64,000 bases of DNA from Cardinalis cardinalis (lineage: Eukaryota > Chordata > Aves > Passeriformes > Cardinalidae), in assembly GCA_014549065.1 (NCBI GenBank), contig JACDOX010000111.1, forward strand, positions 749,045-813,044. The letters are read 5' to 3'. The notes under the pieces are model-generated. The model saw only the letters and a list, made by a program, of their open reading frames with translations. It was not told where the DNA came from and searched no databases. Shown here piece by piece: positions 23,556-35,224 of the stretch; positions within the stretch are counted from its first letter, which is position 1, and every line of letters begins with the position of its first letter. Both the position numbers and the translations under genes were made by a program.

Positions 23556-25107
23556 AATCTGGAGAGGAAAAAAAAAGACAACATCCTGTATTAACATATA
23601 CAGGAAACTCAACCCACACCTGGAAAAGAACATTACAGAAACAAATACATTCCTATAGAGAATCTTTTATTTTAGACTTATTATTTCTTCTTATTTAATA
23701 CAACTGACAGAGTCACGTTTGAAGTATTTAACATTATTTTAATGTTCTAAGTAAAAATCACACTTAGAATCGCCTTTATACCATTGAGACACTGACAGAC
23801 ATTCCAAATGTGTGTCTGTTTACCCTGTNTTCAGAGTAAATCTGTGCAGCTCTTTGCACTGACTCTTTTGTGCCTGGATTCCTACAGTAGATTCTCCATC
23901 TGAATTCACGGTGCTGCTCAAGGTCTATGTAGAAATGACTTGGTTAAGANCCTAAAAAGCCAAATTTGTAATCTTTGCAATACTTTCCTCCTGACACTGC
24001 CTAACTGCAGATGTCAGAGGGAGTTAAGAGACTGATTCTACCTCAGCTGAGACTAACAGAGACCCTGCAGCCAAACTCCTCTTAGCACATCAGTATTCAT
24101 CCAGGGAATTTGACTCGTATTCCCTTTACCCAGCATGTGCCTATGAAAGTCTGAGTCCACTGGCCTTTCAGCCCCACTAGAAAGCCCATCACACCCCCAC
24201 CAAGTGGTTTAGCAGATTATACAAAGAAAATTGTGACATCAGATTTGTTGACCTTGTAATGCTATGCCAACAGTTCCATATTCACTGTGCTTCAACTTCA
24301 CTGTTATATACAGACAAAAAGAGCTGCATTAAGTTATAACAGCAATTCCACTCGATACCCCAGGCATTGTATAACCACGGAAGCTGAAATGTAATTTCCC
24401 AGAGCAACTCAGACTTCCAAGCACCACATANAACAAAAACAGTTCCCAGGAAGTTAAAAAGCCAAGTAAGGTGATACAAAGAGTTGTATGAGCTTCCAGG
24501 AAGATGCATTTGGCAGTGCTGAGTTCCTGATCCAATCACCAAAACCTCAAGTTAACAACTGGAGTGAAATTTCTGTTGTAACACTATGCATATTCCTAAG
24601 TGTTTTATTATGATGTTTCATCTCAAGTTAAGTTTCAATGCTGTTATCTTTCTCCAAGACATTTTAAAATCTTTTCTTATATTGTGTGAATTTGCAAGGC
24701 ATGACACATAAAATAAAAATCGACTGAATACACTCCAACTCCTCTGTCTAGTCTCTAGTATTAACAGCACCAACAAACTTAGAGATCTCTAATAATGTCA
24801 TTAGAATAATGTTCACTTTTCAGTAAAATTGTACTGTTTCAAAACATTCAACTGTTATCCATCTCTAGCTTTCATAATTCATATTCATAAGGCTTAGTAA
24901 GCCTACTAAGTCCAGAACAAAGGCATTACCAACTCAAAGCTTTCTTTAGGAAGAAACTGATTTTTGAAATGCAATTTTTGAAATGAATGTATTTGGTATT
25001 TAACTCGTACTTTTTAAAAAATGCCTTCCTAAGTATTTAATTGTTTTCTACTGGTGTTTATAAAGATCACTAAGTAGAAAGTACCAGCAAGAGTAAATTT
25101 CCTGCCA

Positions 25108-25142
25108 CATATATATATGTATATATAAACACATACACACAC
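25108..25142. repeat. (TA)n/(CA)n microsatellite
   Basis: A short tract of ATATATATATGTATATATA followed by CACATACACACAC. Confidence 0.8.
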
Positions 25143-26767
25143 TGCAGTCTACTGCAGTTCAATGCAGTCAGTTCTGCACTACCTGATGGAGGTTTGGAGG
25201 GACTCACATAAACCAGTGAAATCAAACTGCTGCCAACTCACACTGCACTCTTCCGCAGCCCTAAGCCAACCACTACCACAATAAACCTTCTTNAATCACC
25301 ACCATTCTTCCTTAACAGGGCTGGGTCACAGAACAGCCACATAAAAAACTTGTGTTGGCACAAGGAGCGAGGTAGCAAAGAAGCAGGAAAATGGTAAAAC
25401 AGCTCGTTTCAGCAGCAGTCCTGCTCCAGGCTGGCTCAAACTGCAGGCAGAAGTGTCCACCAGCAGCTGCAGNTCCAAATAGTTGGTGCCAAGGGCAAGC
25501 TGCTTGATTTCATCTCTTCCCTATTCTAATGCTTTGGGCTGAGTTATCATGAAGTGAGCTGGTTCAGACTCCTAAAGGAAACAAAAACAAAAGCCCACCA
25601 AATGTACAAAGACTGATTATTTTTCAGTTTCTCTAATTATCTGAAGGCCAGAGAGCACTCGCCCTAATGCCAGCCAGGGAACCAGGACAAACTGCAGCCC
25701 TCCTGCCAGACTGACTGACATTAGTGTGAATTTACCTTCAGATTTGCCTCTGTGCTTAGCTGAAGGATNTGGGCAAAGCATTCTTGTAAATTCCATTCTG
25801 CTCAAGACAAATAGCACAACTTAAGAAGATACAAGAAAGCTACTACTGAAATAACCAATTTACTTGAAATCTTACAAATTCATAGAATGAAATAAAATCT
25901 AAGGAAAATATTATGAATTTTGTAGTTGCCAGTAAATACAAAACATTTACATGAAGGACTCATCTATTTTTTTCTTCCTCTTATTTAGGGGTTGTTTGCT
26001 TTGGANTCTAATGATGATTCTCCATGCATATTACTTAAATTACATTCCCAGGAAAGCGTATTTCAGGGATTACACAGTTTCACTTGTCTTAGTCATGTGC
26101 ATTAGACAAGGCCAACTTCCTAAGTGAGTCCATCACTTCTCCAAGTTTATGTGATGTCCTCAAGACACAATAGTAACTTCAAGTTATGCTGCAGCTAACT
26201 AAAAGCATTCCACCTCCAATAAATCATCTGAGTGCTTCTTGTAGTCTGAGGCATGTTCTCAATTGCAGGGATATCCTTATTCAGGTATTTTCCTTTTAAT
26301 TACAGAATATACAAACATACTTTCGTAAATGCAATTATAGTCCAATTCATGCCATTTAAACAGTACTAGAAGGCAGTGGTTCACCAGTCCTGTTTTCAGC
26401 CACTCATTCACCATTTATGTTTCAGAGAAAACATTGAACTGCATGCCCACAGAGAANACACCACTGCTTTAACCTCTCTAGAACTAACTAACCATGAAAC
26501 TTTGAATTCCCATCACTTCTGTAATTCAGACTATTCAATTCTATCTTTTAGAGTTACAACAGACCAAGGCACAGTTTGGCTCAGCTCAAGAATTGCCTTT
26601 ATACCTATTTATAATTAATTTGATAATTCATAAACAAATGTAAACTGATGCAGTGACATATATCAGTGTACAGACAGCACAAGAGAACAATTCAGCTGAA
26701 TTCTAATGAATACTCTGTTAGTTTTTACATCNATCTCATTTCTACTATTCCTGACTTTGGATTCAGC

Positions 26768-27497
26768 ACACTATCCTAGAATCAACAGAATACACCAAGT
26801 TGGAAAGGCCCCACAAGAATCATCCAGTCCAACTCCTGGCCCTGCACAGAACCATCCCCAGGAGTCACACCATGTGCCCAAGAACTTTCACCAAATGTTT
26901 CTGGAGCTCTGCCAGGCTGGTGCTGTGACCACTGCCCTGGGGAGCCTGTTCAGTGCCCAGCCACCCTCTGGGGAAGAACCTTTTCCTAATANCCAACCTA
27001 AACCTCCCCTGACACAACTTCAGGCCATTCCCTNGGGTCCTGTCACTGTCCCCACAGAGCAGAGATCAGTGCCTGCCCCTCCTGTTCCCCTCACAAGGAA
27101 GCTGTNACTGCAGTGAGGTCTCCCCTCAGCCTCCTCCAGGCTGAACNGACCAAGTGCCCTCAGCTGCTCCTCACACAGCTTCNCCTAAAGACCCCTCACC
27201 ATCCTCCTCAAGGCCCTCCTTTGGATATTCTCCAAGAAGTTCATGTCTTTCTTACATCATTGTGCACCAGCTTAGGGCGAGGCCCCCCCAGAGCAGAGCA
27301 GGTGACAATCCCCCCCCCTGCCCAGCTGGTGATGCTGTCCCTGATGGCCCTCAGGACACAGATGTCCCTCCAGGCTGCCAGGGCANTGCTGACCCACCTT
27401 CAACTCTCCATTGACCAGCACTCCCAGGTCCCTTTCTGCAGCACTGCCTGCCAGTACCTCATTGCCCAGCCTGTCCATACATCCAGGGTTGCCCTAT
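26768..27497 (-). mobile_element. CR1 LINE 3' fragment, about 730 bp
   Basis: Read on the plus strand it is the reverse complement of a CR1 3' region. It starts at the element's 3' end (CCTAGAATCAACAGAATAC), then AGTTGGAAAGGCCCCACAAG, ATCATCCAGTCCAACTCC, a chain of CR1 3'UTR blocks with CTCAGCCTCCTCCAGGCTGA, and reaches TCCAGGGTTGCCCTA. It is in the same orientation as USP9X, in intron 1. No intact frame. Confidence 0.85.
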
Positions 27498-29827
27498 AGC
27501 ACAGGTACAAGTCACATTAAAAAAAATTACCACTTTTACCCAAAGCTCTGAATGGATGTTTTAACACCGGGTCAAGACGGAGACAGAACCCTGCTAAGTG
27601 ACAAACTCACTTCTCCATTGCTAATCAAGCAGTTTATGAGGCTATGAAGACTGAGTCAAATGAATCCCACTGACTCTTGCTTTTGATGTCAACTGAGAAA
27701 ATTCCTATTTGACATGTTTTTCCCATCTCCTTTTGTCACCCTGATCCACCACTAAATCACAAGTGAAAGCCAGTTTTTGCTCCACCTGACCCCTTGGAAT
27801 TCCAGCAGCCCCAGAAAAAGACNACTATTGATTTTTTGACTCCCCATGGTCCCCATTCAGAAGGCACCACCCAGGAGCTCCACGAGAGCCCCTGCTGCCC
27901 ACATGGAGGACACAAGGCACAGCACTGTCCTCCAGGAGGGGCCTCTGCTTCCAGACTCAACCATCCAGTACAGCTGCACACCTGAACCTCACCTCAGCTT
28001 CCACAGGCTGCAGTCNCATGGCTACATGGAGAATAGGTTAATTTTGTTTTGGGGAGAAATCAAGCTTTTCAAAAGCCAGGGGAAAAAAAGATCAGATGTG
28101 GGTTCCTGGATAAGCGCTAGGTAAGAAGCAAACATGTACACAATACTCTGTTACAGGACAACACAAAGGATGGCATCCTTAGCATGCAATGATAAAGGAA
28201 CAAATATATTTTTCTAATACAGCTGACTTCTAGAATGGCCTTCATTTGAGTTTCTCAAAGTCTCCTCTTCAAAAGTAACTGAAATACCCCACTACATACA
28301 GCCCTTTTCCCTGAATTAGTTACTTAAAATACTTCTGAGTCTCAGAAAAAAGCAAATGCAAGGTACCAGATGACAGAGGCAGACCTCAAAATACATTTTA
28401 TTATTTATGAGCCTTACCTAAGTCCTATCTAGGGGGACAGAACTATTTTTCCTTTAACTAAAGTATTCTGGTTATACACAAGTGAGGACATATGTCACAA
28501 AATCAACTTTGCCATGTGCTAACAATGAATGCCAGAGTAAGAGTTGCTTAACNTGTAACAACAGAGCTTTCTAACAACCATACAGCAATTTATTTACAGA
28601 ATGATGTTCCCATGAAATGGGAGCTCACAGATGTGCTTCATTACAAGTGTGATGTGTACTGCAAAAAGGCTTAACGGCAGCAATACAAATTTGGGGTTGA
28701 AAGGTATCACTGATTTGTTTCATANAGGATTCTAGGAACTGCCTTCTTAAAACCTTAATAAGTACTGACTCATCACAAGGATTATGATGTGATTCTAGTT
28801 TAAAAATTCTAGACTTCTACCCTATGCCTTTATTTCAACCAGAATGACTTTTCAACTAGAAACACCTCCCCCAAATCTGTAACACTGACCTAATTCAGCA
28901 GTTACAACATATAGACACCCCCACACATTTTCCATTTTCTTTCCTCCCTGTGCCTTGTATCTTTCAGGAAGGAGGAAATTATTTACATAATCAGAATAGA
29001 GAACTGGAGGTCACAGCATTTCACTCATTAACACTGACATGCAGTGAAAGTGAAATGCATTCAATGATTAATACAAAACCTGTCATTAAGCTACTATTCA
29101 GAAGTGCAAGAAGTATCTAACTTTCAACATTTAAAAAGTACCTGATAAGCNGCAGTCAGAAAATGTTATCTCAAATAGCAAATATTAAAAAAAAAACCCT
29201 TTAAGCTCCTTCTCCTCCTAAAGAAGTGAGTGTATATGAGACATAGTTAACTCTTATCAGGTTCCAACATTAGTTCAAAGCAATAAATGTCTAAATGGTA
29301 CAGTACAAGACAGAATTTGAGTAACTGTGATCGTTACAAACTAAACTATTTCCACTGAAAACCAGGCTACTTCAAATAACCTTTTTTTGTGATCATTCCA
29401 CATAATACACCTGAAACTAAGTCATTTGGCAGCATAAGTTTCTGAAACATTGAGAACATCCATGTAAACACACAGTTCTATCTGCCCTCAAATTCACATA
29501 ACAAAATAAAGGGGTATTGTCCTGCAACATNCCTCAGTTCTTTCAGGATTCTTTTCTTTTTAATTTCAAAACTTGGTGTTGGGGCTGAGCTCAGCTAAGA
29601 TACATCTAATTAACAGTATCCAACTTCCCCTTGTTCAAGATGCTCCTACACGCAGCACTCACATGAGTTTAAGCAAGCAGNAAGAGCACAGAAAGTGACC
29701 TTCCAAACCTGAAGCCCAAGAAATTCTAATCAAAACAAACTGTACTCAAGCCAAGGCTGACAACAGGATTGGGCTCTGCACACCAAGGCAACAAAGCCAA
29801 TATANTCAAAATGTATTAACTTGCTTN

Positions 29828-30165
29828 NCAGCATCACAGAANGGTTTGGGTTGGAAGGGACTGCAGTGATCANCCAGTTCCACCCCCCTGCCATGGACAG
29901 GGCACCTTCCACTAGACCAGGTTGTTCCTTTGATCCAATCTGGCCTTTCAAGGATGGGGCACCCACAACTTCTCTAGGCAACCTGCACTAGTGCTTCACT
30001 ACAGGAAATAATTTCTTCCTAACATCTATTCTAAACCTACTCTCAGTATAAAGCCATTCTCCCTGTCCTATCACTACATGCCTNTAAGCCCCCTCTGCAC
30101 ACTAGGAGGGGCTCTATGGTCTCCCCAGAGCCTTCTCCAGGCTGAACACTCCCAAGCATGTCAGT
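29828..30165 (-). mobile_element. CR1 LINE 3' fragment, about 340 bp
   Basis: The plus strand shows TCACAGAANGGTTTGGGTTG, GGAAGGGACTGCAGTGATCA, CATGGACAGGGCACCTTCCA and CCAGAGCCTTCTCCAGGCTG, all reverse complements of CR1 3'UTR blocks. A double N lies at its edge (29827-29828). Confidence 0.85.
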
Positions 30166-33099
30166 GTGTCTTCAGAGGAGAGGTGCTTCCACGTGGAGTA
30201 ACTTCCCAAAAGACTTAAATAAAAAAAGGAAATCCTTTACATCAAAGGACTGTCTTGCTTCAAAGCAGTAATTGCTGAAGGCCAGGCTCTGAAAGGGAAA
30301 TGGAGAGCAGCAGCAAGTGTCTTTCTCCAAAAGACATTCACCTGCCAATAATTCTTGGGACATGTAACAGTCAGAGAGTGCACCCCTGATTACTTACAGC
30401 ACATGATGCTTTTCCACAAATAATGTATTGGAAGGACAGGCCTTCAGATCACACACTTCATTCTGGCTACCAGATGGAAAAAACAGTTTCAGCTCCTGTT
30501 CTGAAGTGTTTAGCTCANGTGACAGTAAACAGAGACAAATCCAAATATACAGCACTCAGTCAATGCCTTAGACAAAACCCCACCAAATGTTAAGACAATT
30601 AAGTGGTTCCCCTCAGGGAGCTGTGGCCCTGCTGTCATGCTTTGCCATAGCTGCACGTCCCAGGCTGCTGTCACGGACAAAGGGCTGAGCAAGAGTGGGC
30701 CTCGTCCTGGACAACCACTCCCCTCTCAGGAGCCTTCACTGGGAGCCACACTGGTTCAACTGGTATCAAAATACATCCTCAAGGATATTCAGTGCATCTC
30801 AGGGACAGAAGGAAGAGGGACATAAATGTTCAGCTCCTAAAATTCTATTATTTAAACTACTGCTCTAAATATTTCCCAGCAATGAAGAAACTACATTCTG
30901 ATAAGTAGCTAAATAATATGGGTTTTTTTTGACGGGAGATGAAAATTGCAGTTGTGACAGTAAAATAACCCAGACTTTTTAAGAACAGCATCCAGTAAAT
31001 ATAAAAAGTGCTGGAAAACGCACACACTGGAACATAAGAAAAGCAAACTTACTAAGTGACTTCNATCTAGTAAATGCAATAATCTATCTTAAAATGCTTA
31101 AATTGTTTGAACCATGACTTTCACTTACTANAAAGCCCTTTTCTTGAATTTCCAATGAACATGCAAAGACGTGGGTAAGACTTCCTTTTACCTTAGTATT
31201 AATAGAATGAGCTATAACAGGAAATACGTTCAAAACTAAAACAACAAAAATATCAAAGAACTTCAGAATATAATTTGTTCTAGTCAGACCCAATTCACAC
31301 TGTCATATTTTTTCCAATTATGCTACAATTTATTTATGCATGAAGCTGTGCTTCTGCACCCTTAAACACATGTTCTTGGCAATAGAGCCAATCAGGACTG
31401 AGTTGGTACTTCAGGTCCAACTGCAAACCCAGTCCTTTTCAGGCAGCCATAGAACAGTTCAGGCAAGGNCAGGGAATACATTAGCAGCTGGTAATCTATC
31501 ATCTACGGAGTAATTGTTANTGTATTATTACATCTGTCACTACTTCAAGAAAATAGCATGTCTAAAGTTTGCACTGAAGACTGATTAAATGCTCTTGGTC
31601 CCTTACTTCTGATTGTTAAATCCACAGTTTGGTCCTGGATTCATCCAATTNAAAAATGGATGTGACAGCTACACCTCTGCAAGCCATGGAGCAAAATTCA
31701 TCATCAAAGTTCAATCACACTTGAGTACNGAACAGTCCCAGTGTTCTGAGAATGCATCTGGCATCCTCCCTTTTCACTTGCACAAAGAACACTTTTACTG
31801 AGTATGTTACTCTTTATCATTTGTGCTTTAGGAGTTATGTTTAGAGATGGTTTCTCTGTATGTACATTATTCTTAATTGAAAGTGTATCTATATATAGAT
31901 GCTAGTGGTATCAGCTACTTTTCTCAGCTGTGTGTGCTAATTCAAGCAGTCAGGTGTTTTCTTTCAGCACAAGCTAAAAGACCTGCAAAACACACATTTT
32001 AGATGTATTGGTTCTGTTCTTGAGCTCCACAGCTAAAAGCTCCTAGCTCGAAATAATGCCTTATTGTATCTATAATTTGGGGCATCGGAACCAAGGAGGA
32101 GATGCCATGTCATGTGGAGGAAATGCTGTACCTCTTCTCAAAAGCTGGAGGAAAAGGTAGGTTCTTCTGCTCTTCCTGATTTTGTCTGTGAGCCTGATTG
32201 GCAGTTCTGATTTTTTTGAAAGGAAAGTACCAGTTAAAAGTACAGTTTGTGTAGTTCTTGTCTGCTGATTTCTCAGTTCTTTTTCTTCTTTGATAAGCCC
32301 GAAAGTCAAAGAGAATAGAAACAGCAATCTTAAAAGGACATCTTTATTCCCTAACTGCAAGGGAGTAGATAAATAGTTGCAAACCCCAGAACAGCCAGGC
32401 TACCTTGGCAATGGATGGTCTCTCATGTTAATGGGCTCAGATATTTGACTCATCCCACTGCACTCTCATCTCACTGGGGCAGCCAATTGGTGTGGGGGAG
32501 AACTTTCCGGCTAATTCTTTTTTTCTAGATGTAAAAGGCTGTAATTCACAAGTTTCTTATCAGTTCTGTGACCAAAATTATATGTTTCTATTAAAAAAGC
32601 AGTGCTAAGATTTATTCTTGCTACAAACATACAATTGTGGTGTTCACAGGCAGTTGCTTTCGTGAAATAACTGTGTTTTTTGTCATGTTCACCAATACAT
32701 ACAAAGTTTTCTGTATGTGCTTTGCTGGGGTAAATGACCTGACACTTGGCTGTTAGTGCACATTTTACTGTGCCAGGCTTACCAGATAACTCACATTACT
32801 CTGTGATGTGCTCTCACTGTTTGTCACCCCATTCCTTTGGGTGCCATGTGCAATATTTATTAGTAATTTNATAGTTTTATCTATGTAATTGGTAATATAT
32901 TAACAGTATGAAATTGTGAATTGCTAGGTGAAGGGTTTGGCTAGGAATGTGTTCCTGTTTGTTAAAATCATGTTAATAATTCTGGTTTCACTCAGTAAAG
33001 GTTTATTTTTTTAAAACTCTATTTTTTCCTGTAAATTTAATCAGACAAGTGTGTTACAATGCAGTACAGAAATTCAGGTAGTCTCTAAAATCTTTTGAT

Positions 33100-33545
33100 T
33101 TTCCTCCTCTACGCTGCTCTGGTGAGACCCCACNTGGGAGTGCTGTGTACAGTTCTGGTGTCCCCAATAAAAGTACATGGAACTGTTGGAGCAAGACCAG
33201 GGGAGGCCACNAAGTTGGTAAAAGCAGTGGAGCATCTCCTTAACAAAGACAGGCTGAGAAAGCTGGGCTGGAGAAGAGAAGGTTGAGTGGAGACCTCACA
33301 GCAACTTTCCAATATCTGAAGGGGGTCTACAGGGAAACTGGAGAGCAACTCTTCATCAGGAATGGCAGTGACAGGAAAAGGAGTAATGGGCACAAACTGA
33401 AAGAAGGGAAGTTTAGGTTTAATATTAGGAGGAAATGTTTCAGTTTGAGGATGGTGAGACACTGGAACACACTGCCCATGGAGGCTGTGGATGCCCAACC
33501 CTGNNAACGCNCAAGGCCTTCTCCTTTCATCACCAAAGGCTTGGA
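33100..33545 (+). mobile_element. CR1 LINE 3' fragment, about 440 bp
   Basis: Landmarks on the plus strand are GCTCTGGTGAGACCCCAC, GGGAGTGCTGTGTACAGTTC, AGAAAGCTGGGCTGG, TATTAGGAGGAAATG and GAGACACTGGAACACACTGC, in CR1 order. It is antisense to USP9X. The terminal repeat is not visible, so the 3' end is probably eroded. Confidence 0.85.
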
Positions 33546-34870
33546 CCTTTACCTTGCTAAAAATATTGGGGTTTGTATCAAATATTGGGAGGGTAGTGGT
33601 GAAGCCACTGAGTACTTCAGCTCTGCAATTTATGCAGGAAGNTTTTGCTGTTATTTTAGCTTGCATTAGATTCTAGAATGTCTCTCTAAGCCAGGCCCTA
33701 CTGTTAAATAGAGAACAACACNGGTCCTGTAAATTCCAAAAGACATCCACAGAATATCTCACTTCTTTTTATGAGTGGGGCACAAACTCTTCATAATTGT
33801 CAAGAACTTTTGTACCCTAGCTGTAGTAGAGGATAAACAGAAGATAAACAGAGGATAAACCTCTGAAACTTCCTTNAATGTTGTTTCCTTCTTTTGCTGC
33901 AGGGCTCACAAAGAAAGCTCAGATTTTTTTTTAAACACAATTTCGTAGGCAGGATTGATGAAGCTAACATCATGAGGTATCTACTTCCTCCTTCTATCAT
34001 ANGAATATTTAAGAATAGAATTCTTTTTTTCATTTGGACCTCCAATGACCATCTAGTCCAACTGCCTCAGGATTACAGATAATACTAACTGCAGACAAAA
34101 ACCTAAAAAAGTTAATTAGAAAAGCTTAAATCAAACACTCCCTTTGAGGTACTAGAGCCATTTAANACTGTTCACAACTCCAATTCTTCCTACGGAACAG
34201 AGTAAAAAATGAAGTAACTCTTCAACATTCCATGCTTGGAAGACTGTGCTAAACCATATCAAGGTACAAACCCTCACTCATGTTCAGTGCCACCCCTGGC
34301 CTTGGTTTCTTCCTGAGATACATAAACACATTGTGGATTCTGTAATTTCTGATGAGATTCATGCATTTTATNAGGCCACTGGTAAGTGCTGAACAGCTTT
34401 TGCTACCTCCATTCTTTCTCAAGTATCTGAAGGGAAGGATAATGGCATTGCAGATTTGTCCCACTTGCAGCTTTAAAACATGGCCTTATTTATAGTATAT
34501 ATACAGCACTTAAGGCTTTGCAAAACTCAGGGCTATAAATATTTGAAATGTTGGCTGAAGTCACTCAGCTGGTAAATTAGGGATATTACTACAACGTTAT
34601 TGTTACATGTTACTTGGGCACTGTTTCTTAAACCCTGCTTATGCCCAGTTCCTGATGTGTCACTGTGGTGAGCAGCACCCCATGCCAACTCTGCAACTGG
34701 ACTGTGAAGATTCTGGTAGAAAAGTGGAGTTTAAAACTGGCCTGCAAAAATCAGGCTCAGCCCCTCTGGCTTGCTTCATGTTCCCTATGGAAAACTTAAT
34801 GGCTTCTCTAAACTATTTTAAACAGTTCTAAAGAAAATAAATTAATTAGTAGTAGTCTTTACATCTAATA

Positions 34871-34899
34871 TTCTGTGACGTTATCAACACGTCACAGAA
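34871..34899. repeat. 11-bp inverted repeat with 7-nt loop, CRE half-sites
   Basis: TTCTGTGACGT at 34871-34881 and its exact complement ACGTCACAGAA at 34889-34899 flank TATCAAC. Each arm includes a TGACG/CGTCA CRE half-site. Confidence 0.85.
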
Positions 34900-35136
34900 A
34901 TTTTCACACAATGTATAAAACNAATACAACTTACTGCTTGGTTAATTGTAAATAATTAAAGCATGATACAACACCTAACAGAGGTATTAAGCTAGAAGCA
35001 GATTACATTCTTGAATCATAACAACTTTATGAAATACCTAGATATTTTAAAATGCTTTAAATTCAAATATCTAAGCATTCCTGTTACTNTACTAGCATTA
35101 ATTTCACTTTTTGTTTTAAACTCTACTTTTCATGTA

Positions 35137-35224
35137 ATGTTTAATCAGCACAAAGTAAGCATAAGAACTCAAACTCTACCATGTTTAATCAGCACAAAGT
35201 AAGCACAAGAGCCCANACTCTACC
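35137..35224. repeat. 44-bp tandem duplication
   Basis: Two adjacent 44-bp copies start at 35137 and 35181, each beginning ATGTTTAATCAGCACAAAGT. They differ at about four positions, one of them an N. Confidence 0.9.

Larger units (their letters stand above)
23401..23558 (-). other. USP9X: USP9X 5'UTR part of exon 2
   Basis: This 158-nt non-coding stretch lies between a strong splice acceptor and the start codon. The acceptor is a long T run followed by CCTCTCCAG, with its AG at 23560-23559. The sequence contains three upstream ATGs in different contexts within its first 25 nt, described separately, and an in-frame stop just before the main start. The acceptor shows that at least one further 5'UTR exon exists upstream. 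One single N lies at about 23502. Confidence 0.88.
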
